Source: Alphaproteobacteria bacterium HGW-Alphaproteobacteria-1
GTDB taxonomy: Bacteria > Pseudomonadota > Alphaproteobacteria > Rhodobacterales > Rhodobacteraceae
Direction of reading: 5' to 3'
Assembly: GCA_002842985.1 (NCBI GenBank)
Contig: PHEQ01000018.1
Coordinates: 1-57,376 of the forward strand
DNA length: 57,376 nucleotides
Part shown: piece after piece, positions 9,228 through 18,342 of the stretch
Layout: every line of letters begins with the position of its first letter
Position numbering within the stretch: position 1 is the first letter of the stretch
Translations under genes and position numbers: made by a program
Notes under the pieces: generated by a model
What the model was told of the DNA's origin: nothing
The model's input: the letters and a program-made list of their open reading frames with translations, nothing else
Databases searched by the model: none

Positions 9228-10349
9228 ATGCGGATCAGGTTCGACCACGGCCCGGACGGGGCGGCTTGCGCCTTTGCGCACCCCGCACGCGTCATCCTGG
9301 CGCATGAGGCGGCGGAGGTCGCGCCGGCGCTCGCCGCGCTCGACGCGGCGCGGGCGGGTGGTGCCTGGGTGGCGGGCTTTGCCAGCTACGAGATGGGCTT
9401 TGCGCTCGAGCCGCGCCTTTTGCCGCTGATGCCCGCGCGCCGCCGCCTGCCGCTCTTGCAATTCGGTGTCTATGATCGCCCGCAGGTCGCGGCGGCACTG
9501 GCCGTCGGTCCGGCCACTCTGGGCTCCGCACGGCCCGCATGGGACGCCGCGCGCTATGCGCAGGCCTTCGCGCGGGTTCACGCGCTGATCGGTGCTGGCG
9601 ACATCTATCAGGCAAACCTGACCTTTCCGCTTGCCCTTGCCGCCACCGGCAGCGCGCAGGCGCTTCATGCCGCGCTCAGCCGGGTGCAGCCGGTGCGCCA
9701 TGGGGTCTTGATCGAGGCCCCCGGCCTGCCCGCGATTCTGTCGCGCTCGCCCGAGCTGTTCTTTCGCACCGACGTGGAAGGCGGGATCGAGACACGGCCC
9801 ATGAAGGGCACGCAACCCCGCAGCGCCGACGCCGCCGAGGATGCGCGACGGCGGTTCTTCCTGCAATCGGACGCCAAGAACCGCGCCGAAAACCTGATGA
9901 TCGTGGACCTTTTGCGCAACGATATCAGCCGCGTCAGCCTTCCCGGCACGGTGCGCGTGCCAGAGCTTTTCACCGTCGAGAGTTATGAGACCGTCCACCA
10001 GATGACGTCGCACATCACTGCGCGACTCATGCCCGGCACGGGCCTTGCCGCGATCCTCGGCGCGCTTTTTCCCTGCGGCTCGATCACCGGCGCGCCCAAG
10101 ATCCGCGCGATGGAGATCCTCGCTCTGGTCGAGGCGCGCGCCCGTGAAATCTACTGCGGGACCATCGGCTGGGCGGCTCCCGACGGGCGCGCCGAATTCA
10201 ACGTGGCCATCCGCACGCTGATGCTGGAGGGCGGGACGGCGCGGCTCGACGTGGGCGGCGGCGTTGTCCATGACAGCACGGCCGTGGGCGAATACGAGGA
10301 GGCGCTGTGGAAAGCGCGCTTTGCCCGCCTTGCCGCTCCGGTGGCCTGA
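9228..10349 (+). CDS. pabB: Aminodeoxychorismate synthase component I
   Basis: A 373-residue chorismate-binding enzyme. With the PabA glutaminase it aminates chorismate to 4-amino-4-deoxychorismate in folate synthesis. Visible motifs include IGAGDIYQANLTF, RPMKGTQPR, FPCGSITGAPKIRAMEIL and the closing DVGGGVVHDSTAVGEYEE. These fit the PabB branch that is shorter than anthranilate synthase. The start ATG 9228 follows GCGGAG by five bases. Many relatives carry pabC (aminodeoxychorismate lyase) directly downstream; here the stop is four bases from the convergent cfa gene, so the lyase must be elsewhere. No fused lyase domain is present. Confidence 0.95.
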   Translation: MRIRFDHGPDGAACAFAHPARVILAHEAAEVAPALAALDAARAGGAWVAGFASYEMGFALEPRLLPLMPARRRLPLLQFGVYDRPQVAAALAVGPATLGSARPAWDAARYAQAFARVHALIGAGDIYQANLTFPLALAATGSAQALHAALSRVQPVRHGVLIEAPGLPAILSRSPELFFRTDVEGGIETRPMKGTQPRSADAAEDARRRFFLQSDAKNRAENLMIVDLLRNDISRVSLPGTVRVPELFTVESYETVHQMTSHITARLMPGTGLAAILGALFPCGSITGAPKIRAMEILALVEARAREIYCGTIGWAAPDGRAEFNVAIRTLMLEGGTARLDVGGGVVHDSTAVGEYEEALWKARFARLAAPVA

Positions 10350-10353
10350 CCCG

Positions 10354-11583
10354 CTATTCTGCCGCCCGGTTCAGCCTCGACGATTCGTCCCGATAAAGGT
10401 AATCGCGCGTCAGCGGCACCGCGTCCTGTTTCGGCGTCAACTGGAACTGGAACACCACCTGATTATAGAGCCTGAACGTAAGTTCGCTGGCAATGAGGTA
10501 ATAGCGCCACATCCGGCAGAACCGATCATCATAAAGCGCGCGCGCCTTGTCGATATTGGCCTCGAACCGGGCGCGCCATTCGCGCAGCGTCTCGGCGTAA
10601 TGCAGCCGCCAGACCTCGACATCGGTGGTCACCAGCTTGTGCCGCTCCACCGCTGCCACCGCCTCGGACATGGACGGACAGTAGCCGCCGGGAAAGATGT
10701 ATTTGAGGATCCACGGGCTTGTTGCGGCAGGGGGCCCCGCGCGCCCGATGGTGTGGATGAGTGCCACGCCGTCATCGGCCAATAGCCGCCGCACCTTGGC
10801 GAAATAGGCGTCGTAATGCGGCACGCCGACATGTTCGAACATGCCGACCGACACGATGCGGTCGAACTGTCCGGTCACGTCGCGGTAATCCATCAACTCG
10901 AACCGCGCCCGGTCCGCAAGTCCCGCCTTTTCGGCACGCATGGTGGCCATCGCGTGCTGTTCGCGCGAGAGGGTCACGCCCGTGACCTCGGCCCCGAAAT
11001 CGCGCGCCAGCGTCAGCGCCATGCCGCCCCAGCCGCAGCCGATATCGAGCACGCGCATTCCCGGACGGATCAGAAGTTTACGCGCGATATGGCGTTTCTT
11101 GGCCTCTTGCGCCTCTTCCAGCGTCATGTCTGGGCGGGCGAAATAGGCGCAGGAATATTGCCGGTCCGCATCAAGGAAGAGATCGTAAAGCTCGCCCGAC
11201 AGGTCATAGTGATGCACCACGTTGGCCCTTGCGCGCGCCGCCGGGTTGAACTGATCCCACCGCCGCTTGAGCCAGCGCATCGCCTCGAGCGGGCGACGAA
11301 ACGCCGGCTGTCCCTGTGCTGCGATATTGGCCATGGCGAGGCTCAGGAAGCCGTAAACGTCATCGCCCTCGACGGTGAAGGTGCCATCCATATACCCCTC
11401 TCCCACCCCCAGATCGGGCGACAGCACGATACGGCGCGGCAGGCTCGGATCGCTCATCGCCACGGCAATCTCGGGGCCATCGCCGGGGCCATAGCTGCGT
11501 CGCACCCCGTCGGGATATGTCACATGAAGCCGCCCGTGGCGGAAAAAATGGCGCAACAGCCTGTCAAGCGCCCCGGTCCACAT
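10354..11583 (-). CDS. cfa: Cyclopropane-fatty-acyl-phospholipid synthase
   Basis: A 409-residue SAM-dependent enzyme of the cyclopropane fatty acid synthase/mycolic acid cyclopropane family, acting on unsaturated acyl chains of membrane phospholipids. The N-terminal lipid-binding domain (about 1-115) is followed by HYDLSGELYDLFLD and QYSCAYF. The SAM motif VLDIGCGWGG is at 178-187, with SVGMFEHVG and IFPGGYCPS downstream, all typical of CFA synthases. The start at 11583 has GGAGG six bases upstream on the minus strand; the longer frame has no support. The gene stands alone, divergent from aspS across about 210 bases. Related enzymes can introduce other methyl branches, so the exact lipid product is inferred. 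Confidence 0.93.
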   Translation of the reverse strand: MWTGALDRLLRHFFRHGRLHVTYPDGVRRSYGPGDGPEIAVAMSDPSLPRRIVLSPDLGVGEGYMDGTFTVEGDDVYGFLSLAMANIAAQGQPAFRRPLEAMRWLKRRWDQFNPAARARANVVHHYDLSGELYDLFLDADRQYSCAYFARPDMTLEEAQEAKKRHIARKLLIRPGMRVLDIGCGWGGMALTLARDFGAEVTGVTLSREQHAMATMRAEKAGLADRARFELMDYRDVTGQFDRIVSVGMFEHVGVPHYDAYFAKVRRLLADDGVALIHTIGRAGPPAATSPWILKYIFPGGYCPSMSEAVAAVERHKLVTTDVEVWRLHYAETLREWRARFEANIDKARALYDDRFCRMWRYYLIASELTFRLYNQVVFQFQLTPKQDAVPLTRDYLYRDESSRLNRAAE

Positions 11584-11793
11584 CGCACACCTCCAATCCC
11601 GCGCCATCCCCGGCGCATTCATCGGCGTCCTGCTCGTGTTTCTAGGTCTTGATTTTACCGAAATTGCTTTTGCTGTAAATGGTTTCGCCCCGCGCGCCCC
11701 GGTCCCGGCTTGACTTTGCCGCGCGGCGCATGTGTATCGGCCCGGACCCGAGACAAACCCGAACCGCGCCGTTCCCGGCCCCGGAGAGCAAAA

Positions 11794-13752
11794 ATGCACG
11801 CATATCGCAGCCATTCCTGCGCAGATCTGAGAAAATCCCACGAAGGTGAGACTGTCCGCCTTGCCGGATGGGTGCACCGCATCCGCGATCACGGCGGGGT
11901 TCTGTTCATCGACCTGCGCGATCACTATGGTGTGACGCAGGTGCTGTGCGACCCCGACAGCCCGGTTTTCGCCGCCGCCGAGGCCCTGCGCGCCGAATGC
12001 TGCGTGCGCATCGACGGCACGGTAAAGGCCCGCGACGCAAGCCTTGTGAACCCCAAGATCCCCACCGGCGAAATCGAGGTCTATATCCGCGATCTGGAAA
12101 TCCTTGGCTCGGCGGCAGAATTGCCGCTTCAGGTCTTCGGAGATCAGGAATATCCCGAGGAGACGCGTCTGCGCTACCGTTACCTCGACCTGCGCCGCGA
12201 GGGGATGCAGCGCAACATGGTGCTGCGTTCGGATGTGGTGGCCTCGATCCGGAAGCGCATGTGGGACAAGGGGTTCCGCGAGTTCCAGACACCGATCATC
12301 ACCGCCTCCAGCCCCGAGGGCGCGCGCGATTTTCTGGTGCCAAGCCGCCTGCATCCCGGCAAGTTCTACGCCCTGCCGCAGGCCCCGCAGCAGTTCAAGC
12401 AACTGATCATGGTCTCGGGTTTCGACAAGTATTTCCAGATTGCGCCGTGTTTCCGCGACGAGGACCCGCGCGCCGACCGCTCGCCCACCGACTTCTATCA
12501 GCTCGACATGGAAATGAGCTTTGTCACACAGCAGGATGTGTTCGACACGGTGGCGCCGGTGATTGCGGGCGTGTTTCAGGAATTCGGCGGCGGCAAGGCG
12601 GTCGATGCGCCCGAGGCCTGGCCGCAGATTTCCTACGCGGATTCAGCACTCTGGTATGGCACCGACAAGCCCGACCTGCGCAATCCGATCAAGATGCAGG
12701 ACGTGTCCGGGCATTTCCGCGGGTCTGGTTTTGCCATCTTCGCCAAGCTGTTGGAGCAGGACGGCACCGAGGTGCGCGCCATCCCCGCCCCCACGGGCGG
12801 CAGCCGCAAGTTCTGCGACCGCATGAACGCCTTTGCCCAGAAAGAGGGCCTGCCGGGGATGGGGTATATTTTCTGGCGAAAATGCGACCGGTCGCCTGTC
12901 TATGATGATGTCATGACAAAAATCGACGCTGGCGACACTGACTTTAGCCGATTCAATGCTGAATCGGAGCTTTACAAAAAATTCGAGTCTCAGATAGTCA
13001 ACCTTCTTAAAGCGGGCGACCAATTGGATAAGATTAACGCTCGGAAACTGGCTGAACTCTATCTGGGAGAGATCGAAGCCGCCGGCCCGCTGGCCAAGAA
13101 TATCGGCCCCGAGCGGAGCGAGGCAATCCGCCAGCAGCTTGGGCTTGGCGTGGGCGATGCGGCCTTCTTCCTTGGCGGCAAGCCGCAAGCGTTTGAAAGG
13201 GTCGCGGGCAAGGCGCGCACGGTGATTGGCGAGGAATTGGGCCTGACGGACGAAAACCGCTTTGCCTTTGCGTGGATCGTCGATTTCCCGATGTATGAAA
13301 AGGACGAGACCACCGGCAAGGTCGATTTCAGCCACAACCCGTTTTCCATGCCGCAGGGCGGGATGGAGGCCCTGAACGGGAACCCGCTGGGGGTTCTGGG
13401 CTATCAGTATGATCTGGCCTGCAACGGCTATGAGCTGGTCTCGGGCGCGATTCGCAACCACAAGCCAGAGATCATGTTCAAGGCGTTCGAACTGGCGGGC
13501 TATGGCGAGGCGGAGGTGCGCAAGCGGTTCGGCGGCATGGTGGGTGCGTTCCAGTATGGCGCGCCGCCCCATGGCGGCTGTGCGGCGGGGATCGACCGGA
13601 TCGTGATGCTTCTGGCCGGGACCTCGAACATCCGCGAGGTGATCATGTTCCCGATGAACCAGCGCGCCGAGGATCTGATGATGAACGCGCCCTCCGATCC
13701 CACGCCGGAGCAACTCATGGAGCTGGGTCTGCGGGTGCTGCCGCAGGAGTAA
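11794..13752 (+). CDS. aspS: Aspartate--tRNA ligase with an extra internal segment
   Basis: A class II aminoacyl-tRNA synthetase, 652 residues, which charges tRNA with aspartate (and probably also asparagine-tRNA, as alphaproteobacterial enzymes are often non-discriminating). The N-terminal anticodon-binding OB fold (1-110) contains [20 protein letters not shown]. Class II motif 2 is around [20 protein letters not shown]. Motif 3 is near [19 protein letters not shown]. The GAD insertion domain spans roughly 290-490. Alphaproteobacterial relatives are usually about 590 residues; the excess is explained by one low-GC in-frame segment inside the GAD domain (separate entry). The frame is intact throughout and both flanks are well conserved, so the enzyme is presumably functional. 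The ATG at 11794 follows GGAGA. Confidence 0.97.
   Translation: MHAYRSHSCADLRKSHEGETVRLAGWVHRIRDHGGVLFIDLRDHYGVTQVLCDPDSPVFAAAEALRAECCVRIDGTVKARDASLVNPKIPTGEIEVYIRDLEILGSAAELPLQVFGDQEYPEETRLRYRYLDLRREGMQRNMVLRSDVVASIRKRMWDKGFREFQTPIITASSPEGARDFLVPSRLHPGKFYALPQAPQQFKQLIMVSGFDKYFQIAPCFRDEDPRADRSPTDFYQLDMEMSFVTQQDVFDTVAPVIAGVFQEFGGGKAVDAPEAWPQISYADSALWYGTDKPDLRNPIKMQDVSGHFRGSGFAIFAKLLEQDGTEVRAIPAPTGGSRKFCDRMNAFAQKEGLPGMGYIFWRKCDRSPVYDDVMTKIDAGDTDFSRFNAESELYKKFESQIVNLLKAGDQLDKINARKLAELYLGEIEAAGPLAKNIGPERSEAIRQQLGLGVGDAAFFLGGKPQAFERVAGKARTVIGEELGLTDENRFAFAWIVDFPMYEKDETTGKVDFSHNPFSMPQGGMEALNGNPLGVLGYQYDLACNGYELVSGAIRNHKPEIMFKAFELAGYGEAEVRKRFGGMVGAFQYGAPPHGGCAAGIDRIVMLLAGTSNIREVIMFPMNQRAEDLMMNAPSDPTPEQLMELGLRVLPQE
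12880..13074 (+). other. In-frame low-GC insertion within aspS
   Basis: Between YIFWR (codon 362) and [12 protein letters not shown] (codon 428), normally separated by a short linker, lie about 60 extra residues, including [10 protein letters not shown] and [17 protein letters not shown]. My hand count gives 74 G/C in 12901-13070 (about 44 percent), far below the surrounding gene. A perfect 12-bp palindrome GCGACCGGTCGC (12884-12895) sits at its left edge, and CCGATTCA/TGAATCGG (12948-12955/12960-12967) forms an 8-bp hairpin inside. The segment is open in frame and predicted largely helical and polar. It behaves like an inserted element tolerated by the host protein. I see no clear target duplication and no splicing motifs. 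Confidence 0.75.
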
Positions 13753-13757
13753 GCGGC

Positions 13758-14459
13758 TCAGATCGCCACCGGTTCGGCCAGCCGCGCCTCGATCAGGCCC
13801 ATGACATGCGCCAGCCCCGCCTCGGGTCCGTGCCCGGTCAGGCCGCTTGCGGCCAGTGCCAGCGCCGGATCCCCCGCCGCCTGCGCCACGCCGGTGAGGA
13901 ACTGCGCGGCATAGGACAATGCCGCCGCACCGGGGCACGCGGTCAGCACGGTGTGGACATGATCGAGGTCATCGCGATAGGCGAGACGGTCAGGGGTGAT
14001 CCGTTCCCGCGAGAGTGCGTATGGCCCGACCGGGCAGCGGTCCGGCGGGAGGTGGCGCAGCATCGCCTGTTGAAATTCCGCCAGATGCACCATCGGCTTG
14101 GGCAGGAACCCGTCCGCGCCCGCGCGCCGCGCCGCGCCGCCAAGTCCGACATCGCCACTCATGGCGAGAATCACCGAGATGCGCGGGCGCGCGGCGCTCA
14201 TGGTCCTGATCAGATCGAGGCCGGACCCATCCGGCAACCCCGCATCGACGATCATCACCGAGGGGCGGTAGACCTGTAAATGCCGATGCGCCGCGCGCAG
14301 GCTGTCGGCGCGGCGCAGGCGTGCGCCGCTGCGCAGGCACATCAGGCGCAGCGCCTCGGATGCAAAGCGGCTGTCCTCCACCACCAACACCGTCAGCCCC
14401 AGAAGGGGACGGGCGGGCAGGGCGGCGCAGGGGCGGGGGCGCGTATCCGGGTCGATCAT
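13758..14459 (-). CDS. Orphan response regulator with helical C-terminal domain
   Basis: A 233-residue protein. Residues 20-145 form a receiver domain: LTVLVVEDSRF supplies the acidic pocket, VMIVDAGLPDGSG carries the phospho-acceptor aspartate (about residue 72), and FLPKPM supplies the conserved lysine. The C-terminal 85 or so residues are alanine-rich and helical, not a recognisable DNA-binding, GGDEF or histidine kinase domain. A phosphotransfer-like or protein-binding role is possible, but I see no clear active histidine. The start at 14459 has AAAGGAG nine bases upstream. No sensor kinase is adjacent. It is convergent with aspS, five bases apart. The cognate kinase and output are unknown. 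Confidence 0.85.
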   Translation of the reverse strand: MIDPDTRPRPCAALPARPLLGLTVLVVEDSRFASEALRLMCLRSGARLRRADSLRAAHRHLQVYRPSVMIVDAGLPDGSGLDLIRTMSAARPRISVILAMSGDVGLGGAARRAGADGFLPKPMVHLAEFQQAMLRHLPPDRCPVGPYALSRERITPDRLAYRDDLDHVHTVLTACPGAAALSYAAQFLTGVAQAAGDPALALAASGLTGHGPEAGLAHVMGLIEARLAEPVAI

Positions 14460-14606
14460 CGCAGGGCTCCTTTCGGGAAGAGAACGCCCCCAGCTTGCCC
14501 GCTCATGATGAACGCGGGGTTAATGGCCCTCTGCGGCGCCCTGCCGCTTGAAAGCGGCCCGCGCCCGCGCCATAAACCGGCCAGACCAGCCAGAAGGAAG
14601 CGCCTC

Positions 14607-15011
14607 ATGATCGGACGTCTCAACCATGTCGCCATCGCCGTACCCGATCTCGAGGCCGCAAGCGCGCAGTATCGCGATGCGCTCGGCGCCACCGTGGGCG
14701 CGCCGCAGGATGAGCCCGATCATGGCGTGACCGTGGTCTTCATCGAATTGCCGAATACCAAGATCGAACTTCTCTACCCGTTGGGTGACGACAGCCCGAT
14801 CAAGGGGTTTCTGGACAAGAACCCCTCGGGCGGCATCCATCATGTCTGTTACGAGGTCGCTGACATCATCGCCGCGCGCGACCATCTTCTGGCCAGCGGC
14901 GCGCGGGTTCTGGGCACGGGCGAGCCGAAGATCGGCGCGCATGGCAAGCCGGTTCTGTTCCTGCACCCCAAGGATTTCAACGGCTGTCTGGTGGAACTGG
15001 AGCAGGTCTGA
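14607..15011 (+). CDS. mce: Methylmalonyl-CoA epimerase
   Basis: A 134-residue protein of the vicinal-oxygen-chelate fold that interconverts (R)- and (S)-methylmalonyl-CoA in propionyl-CoA catabolism and the ethylmalonyl-CoA pathway. The two beta-alpha-beta-beta-beta modules start with LNHVAIAVPDLEAA and IHHVCYEVADI. Metal ligands are the His in NHVAIAV, the His in IHHVCYEV and the Glu near the C-terminus in CLVELEQV; the segment HPKDFNGCLVELEQ is the family tail. The start at 14607 follows AGAAGGAA by eight bases. Its stop overlaps the next gene start by one base, so the two are translationally coupled. Its product, after mutase, is succinyl-CoA via a B12 enzyme, which fits the B12 operon elsewhere in the window. 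Confidence 0.93.
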   Translation: MIGRLNHVAIAVPDLEAASAQYRDALGATVGAPQDEPDHGVTVVFIELPNTKIELLYPLGDDSPIKGFLDKNPSGGIHHVCYEVADIIAARDHLLASGARVLGTGEPKIGAHGKPVLFLHPKDFNGCLVELEQV

Positions 15012-15289
15012 TGGGGGTGACTTCGGCCATCGTGCTTTATGTGGTGATCTGGTTCATGACCTTTTTCATCGTGCTGCCGATCCGCATCCAGACACAGGGC
15101 GATCTGGGCCGGATCGTGCCCGGCACCCAGGCCGGTGCGCCAGAGCATCATCACCTGAGGAAAAAGGCCTGGATCACAACCGGCATTGCCGCCGTTCTGT
15201 GGGCCATTGCGGCCTGGGTCATGCTTTCGGGGATGATAACGATCCGCGATCTCGACATGTTCAACCGGATGGGGCCCGCCGCCGGATAG
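15011..15289 (+). CDS. DUF1467 family membrane protein
   Basis: A 92-residue protein with two predicted membrane helices: residues 5-25 (AIVLYVVIWFMTFFIVLPI) and about 53-73. The conserved linker between them contains RIQTQGDLGRIVPGTQAGAP and EHHHLRKKAWITT. This matches DUF1467, a small inner-membrane family that in alphaproteobacteria commonly follows mce. Function is unknown to me. Its start overlaps the mce stop (TGATG), so it is coupled to mce. Its 3' end overlaps the convergent EI24 gene by 29 bases. Confidence 0.88.
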   Translation: MGVTSAIVLYVVIWFMTFFIVLPIRIQTQGDLGRIVPGTQAGAPEHHHLRKKAWITTGIAAVLWAIAAWVMLSGMITIRDLDMFNRMGPAAG

Positions 15290-15962
15290 TGTGGTAGATA
15301 TGGGTAAAGGTCGCGGCCCCCAGCACCGGAACAAGCAGGTTCACCAAGGGCACCGAGAGCGGCATCGCCATGAGCACCCCCGCCGCCCAGATCGTCAGGC
15401 GGTGCCTTTTTCGCAACTGCTTCGCCTCCTCGCGTCCCTCGCGGCGCATGGCGGCCAGTTGGAAATACTCCATCCCGAGCAGATAGCCGTTCAGACCCCA
15501 GAAGATGAAGAGCGCGAACGGCGTGAAGATCACGTAGAGAATGAGCGCCAGAAGGTTCGCGCCGATGATGACGCCAAGGAAATTCACGGTGTCCTTGATC
15601 GCCTCGCCAAGCGGCACGGGCGACGCGGGCGGAAGGGACGGGTAATGGCGATCCTCCACCGCCTGCGCCACCTCGTCGAGAAACATCGACGTGATGGCCG
15701 AGGCGACCGGCACCATGAGGAAGGCCGAGAGCACCATCATCAGCAGAAGCGACGCGCCGCTCAGCAAATCGCCCACCCATGTCACCTCGCCGATAAAGGG
15801 CAGTACCGTGGTGTCGCCCACCGTCGCGTGAATGAGCCAGAGCACGCCTGCATAGACCGCAACAAGCAGCGCCAGCGTCAGCCCGATACCGAGCAGCAGA
15901 ACCCTGCGAAAGCGCGGGTCGCCGATCTGGCCGAGTGTCTTGAGGAAGGCCGGGAAAATCAT
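15261..15962 (-). CDS. EI24/CysZ-like membrane protein
   Basis: A 233-residue polytopic inner-membrane protein with about four to five hydrophobic segments. Conserved stretches include FLDEVAQAVEDRHYPSLP near the middle and LLALILYVIFTPFALFIFWG followed by NGYLLGMEYF. These are hallmarks of the EI24 domain family, which includes the sulfate transporter CysZ. Bacterial EI24 proteins of this type have not all been shown to move sulfate, so I leave the substrate open. The start overlaps the stop of the upstream nitroreductase gene (ATGA), so the two are probably translated together. The 3' end overlaps DUF1467 on the other strand. Confidence 0.83.
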   Translation of the reverse strand: MIFPAFLKTLGQIGDPRFRRVLLLGIGLTLALLVAVYAGVLWLIHATVGDTTVLPFIGEVTWVGDLLSGASLLLMMVLSAFLMVPVASAITSMFLDEVAQAVEDRHYPSLPPASPVPLGEAIKDTVNFLGVIIGANLLALILYVIFTPFALFIFWGLNGYLLGMEYFQLAAMRREGREEAKQLRKRHRLTIWAAGVLMAMPLSVPLVNLLVPVLGAATFTHIYHTIRRRAPSG

Positions 15963-16537
15963 TCTGTCATCCAGGCGATCACCGTCTCGGGATCGGGGCG
16001 CGGGCGTTCGGGGGGCGCGGCGGTCTCGGTGCCGATATGGATGAAGCCGACGATCGCTTCGTGCGACGCAAGCCCGAGCCCCGCCTCGGCAAAGCCCCGG
16101 TCATGGCTGGCCCAGCCCGACAGCCAGTTCGCCCCCCAGCCCGCCGCCAGCGCCGCGCTCAGAAGGCCGTAAGCCACGCAGGCGGCCGAATAGGTCTGTT
16201 CGATGGCGGGAATCTTCTCGGAAGGTTTCGGCGACGCGATCACCGCCACGGCCAGATGCGCCTCGGCGAATTGCGCCTGCTGCTTGGCGATATCCTCGGG
16301 CACGCGGCCCAGCCGCTCGCCCACCTCGGGCACCAGCCCCGCCAGCCGCGCGAGCGCGTCGCGCTCCAGCACCACAAGGCGCCACGGCTCCAGCTTGCCG
16401 TGGTCGGGAACGCGCAGCGCGGCGGTCAGAAGGGGCGCAAGCGCCGCGCGGCCGGGCACCGGCAGGCCAAGTGTCTTGGCCGGGCGCGACCGGCGCGTTT
16501 GCAGGAATGTCAGCGCGGCGGGGTTGGGGTCAGGCAT
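15959..16537 (-). CDS. YdjA-like nitroreductase
   Basis: A 192-residue FMN-dependent oxidoreductase of the nitroreductase superfamily. FMN-contact motifs are visible: TRRSRPAKTL near the N-terminus, the conserved RVPDHGKLEPWRLVVL, and WGANWLSGWASHDRGFAEAGLG followed by GFIHIGTE near the end. These fit the short YdjA-type group rather than the longer NfsB type. Physiological electron acceptor is unknown. The start at 16537 (MPDPNPAALTF) was chosen because GAGAGAG precedes it; an in-frame ATG at 16567 would add ten residues. Coupled by an ATGA overlap to the EI24 gene downstream. Confidence 0.87.
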   Translation of the reverse strand: MPDPNPAALTFLQTRRSRPAKTLGLPVPGRAALAPLLTAALRVPDHGKLEPWRLVVLERDALARLAGLVPEVGERLGRVPEDIAKQQAQFAEAHLAVAVIASPKPSEKIPAIEQTYSAACVAYGLLSAALAAGWGANWLSGWASHDRGFAEAGLGLASHEAIVGFIHIGTETAAPPERPRPDPETVIAWMTE

Positions 16538-16606
16538 CGGCTCTCTCGCATCTGTTGCCCCTCCCATGTCGGCAACCGCGCGCGCGGGGTCAAGCCCCGC
16601 CGTGGA

Positions 16607-17080
16607 TTACATCCACCAGCGCGGCCGGTCGTGGCGCGCGAGCCAGCCGCCGATGCTGAAATGGTCGCGCCGGATCAGCAGAACCAGCGCGATAAAGGCG
16701 CCCAGAACCGCAAGGTCGATCACCTGGTTGCGGTTCACCGGAAAGCCGCGATCATTGAGGGCGAAGGGGTCGAAAAACCCCTCCCAGCGGCGGGTGACAG
16801 TAAAGAAATGCATCAAAAGCAAACTGCCATAGCTGAAATAGCGAAGCACCCCGAGCGCCACGAGCCCGCAAAGCGCGATTTGCAAGCCCCCCATCGTATA
16901 GACCTGTGTCAGGCTTACATCGACGCCGTCGAAATGCCGTGCAAGGCTCTGATATTGCTTGGGGGTAATGATCTTGTGCGCGGCCCAGAGGAACACGAAC
17001 CACGCCAGCCCCAGCCGCAGGATCAAGAGCGCCAGACCGTCGAGCCGGTCCTGCGGGTTAAGGCGGTGCCGTGCGTCCAT
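16607..17080 (-). CDS. DoxX-like four-helix membrane protein
   Basis: A 157-residue protein with four predicted transmembrane helices, starting MDARHRLNPQDRLDGLALL. The hydrophobic segments lie near residues 15-35, 60-85, 85-105 and 125-145; the first helix contains LRLGLAWFVFLWAAHKI, a pattern like DoxX/DoxD proteins. Family membership is tentative and function is unknown. The start at 17080 is preceded by GAGGGAA seven bases upstream; a longer frame to 17164 lacks a ribosome-binding site. The 179 bases between it and mraY upstream-left contain nothing I can name. Confidence 0.7.
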   Translation of the reverse strand: MDARHRLNPQDRLDGLALLILRLGLAWFVFLWAAHKIITPKQYQSLARHFDGVDVSLTQVYTMGGLQIALCGLVALGVLRYFSYGSLLLMHFFTVTRRWEGFFDPFALNDRGFPVNRNQVIDLAVLGAFIALVLLIRRDHFSIGGWLARHDRPRWWM

Positions 17081-17259
17081 TGGTGTTCCCTCGGGTGTTT
17101 CGCGGCGGTGGCGGACAGACCGACACACCTTGCCTAATTGCTCGGTCCTGCCGTCGCAAATCACATGGCGGCGAGGGATGTAACAGGTGTCGGACGGGAC
17201 GCACGCTCGGGCGTGTGGATGAAACGTTGTGTGTCAGGACAAGGCCAGACCGGAGCCGG

Positions 17260-18342
17260 CTATCGCAGTTTCAGCGTCGCCAGCCCGATGATCGCCAGAA
17301 TGAGCGCGATGATCCAGAAGCGGATGACGATCTGCGGCTCGGCCCAGCCCTTCTTCTCGTAATGATGATGGATCGGCGCCATCAGGAACACGCGTTTGCC
17401 GGTGCGTTTGAAATAGAGCACCTGAATGATCACCGAGAGCGCCTCGACCACGAAGAGGCCGCCAACGATGCCGAGCACCAACTCATGCTTTGTGGCCACG
17501 GCGATGGCGCCAAGCGCGCCGCCAAGCGCCAGCGATCCGGTATCGCCCATGAACACCGCCGCAGGCGGGGCATTATACCAAAGAAAGCCAAGGCCGCCGC
17601 CCACCAGCCCCGCGACAAAGACCAGAATCTCGCCCGTGCCCGGCACGTAATGCAGGCCGAGATATTCGGTAAAGTCCGTGCGCCCCACCGTGTATGCGAT
17701 GACGCCAAGCGTGGCCGAGGCGATCATGACGGGCATGATCGCCAACCCGTCAAGCCCGTCGGTGAGGTTCACCGCATTGGCTGCCCCCACGATCACGAAC
17801 ATGGCGAAAGGAATGAAGAAAACCCCCATGTTCAGCAGCACGTCCTTGAACACCGGCAGGGCGAGTTGGTTTTGCAGCGCGTCGGGGTGGTGATACCCCG
17901 CCCAGAGCGTTGCGACGAGCGCGATGGCGAAGCCGAGCGCAAGGCGCACGCGGCCCGGCACGCCCTTGACGTTGCCCTTGGACACCTTGGCGAGATCGTC
18001 GGCAAAGCCGATCAGCGCAAAGCCGAGTGTGACGAAGAGCACGAGCCAGACATAGGCATTGTCAAGCCGCGCCCAGAAGAGGGTCGAGGTGACCAGCGCG
18101 CCGACGATCAGCAGCCCGCCCATGGTGGGCGTGCCGGCCTTGGCGAAATGGGTTTCGGGGCCGTCGTCGCGGATCGGCTGGCCCTTGCCCTGACGGCGAC
18201 GCAGCACGTTGATGAGGGGCTGTCCGAAGAGAAAGCCGAAGACGAGCGCGGTCAGGAACGCGCCGCCCGCCCGAAAGGTGATGTAGCGGAAAAGGTTGAA
18301 GATATCGCCCCCGTCCGAGAACAGTGTCAGCCAGTAGAGCAT
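17260..18342 (-). CDS. mraY: Phospho-N-acetylmuramoyl-pentapeptide transferase
   Basis: A 360-residue polytopic inner-membrane enzyme that makes lipid I by transferring phospho-MurNAc-pentapeptide from UDP to undecaprenyl phosphate. Visible signatures are [26 protein letters not shown] (the catalytic DD), [14 protein letters not shown], and [15 protein letters not shown] near the C-terminus. About ten transmembrane helices can be traced. The start ATG overlaps the murF stop (TAATG). It is the last gene of the minus-strand half of the division/cell-wall cluster; murD, which normally follows, is absent here. Confidence 0.97.
   Translation of the reverse strand: MLYWLTLFSDGGDIFNLFRYITFRAGGAFLTALVFGFLFGQPLINVLRRRQGKGQPIRDDGPETHFAKAGTPTMGGLLIVGALVTSTLFWARLDNAYVWLVLFVTLGFALIGFADDLAKVSKGNVKGVPGRVRLALGFAIALVATLWAGYHHPDALQNQLALPVFKDVLLNMGVFFIPFAMFVIVGAANAVNLTDGLDGLAIMPVMIASATLGVIAYTVGRTDFTEYLGLHYVPGTGEILVFVAGLVGGGLGFLWYNAPPAAVFMGDTGSLALGGALGAIAVATKHELVLGIVGGLFVVEALSVIIQVLYFKRTGKRVFLMAPIHHHYEKKGWAEPQIVIRFWIIALILAIIGLATLKLR

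Noticed and set aside
12880..13074. The aspS insert as an intein or group II intron
   Set aside because: It is too short for either, lacks Cys/Ser splice junctions and the terminal His-Asn, and the frame stays open across it.
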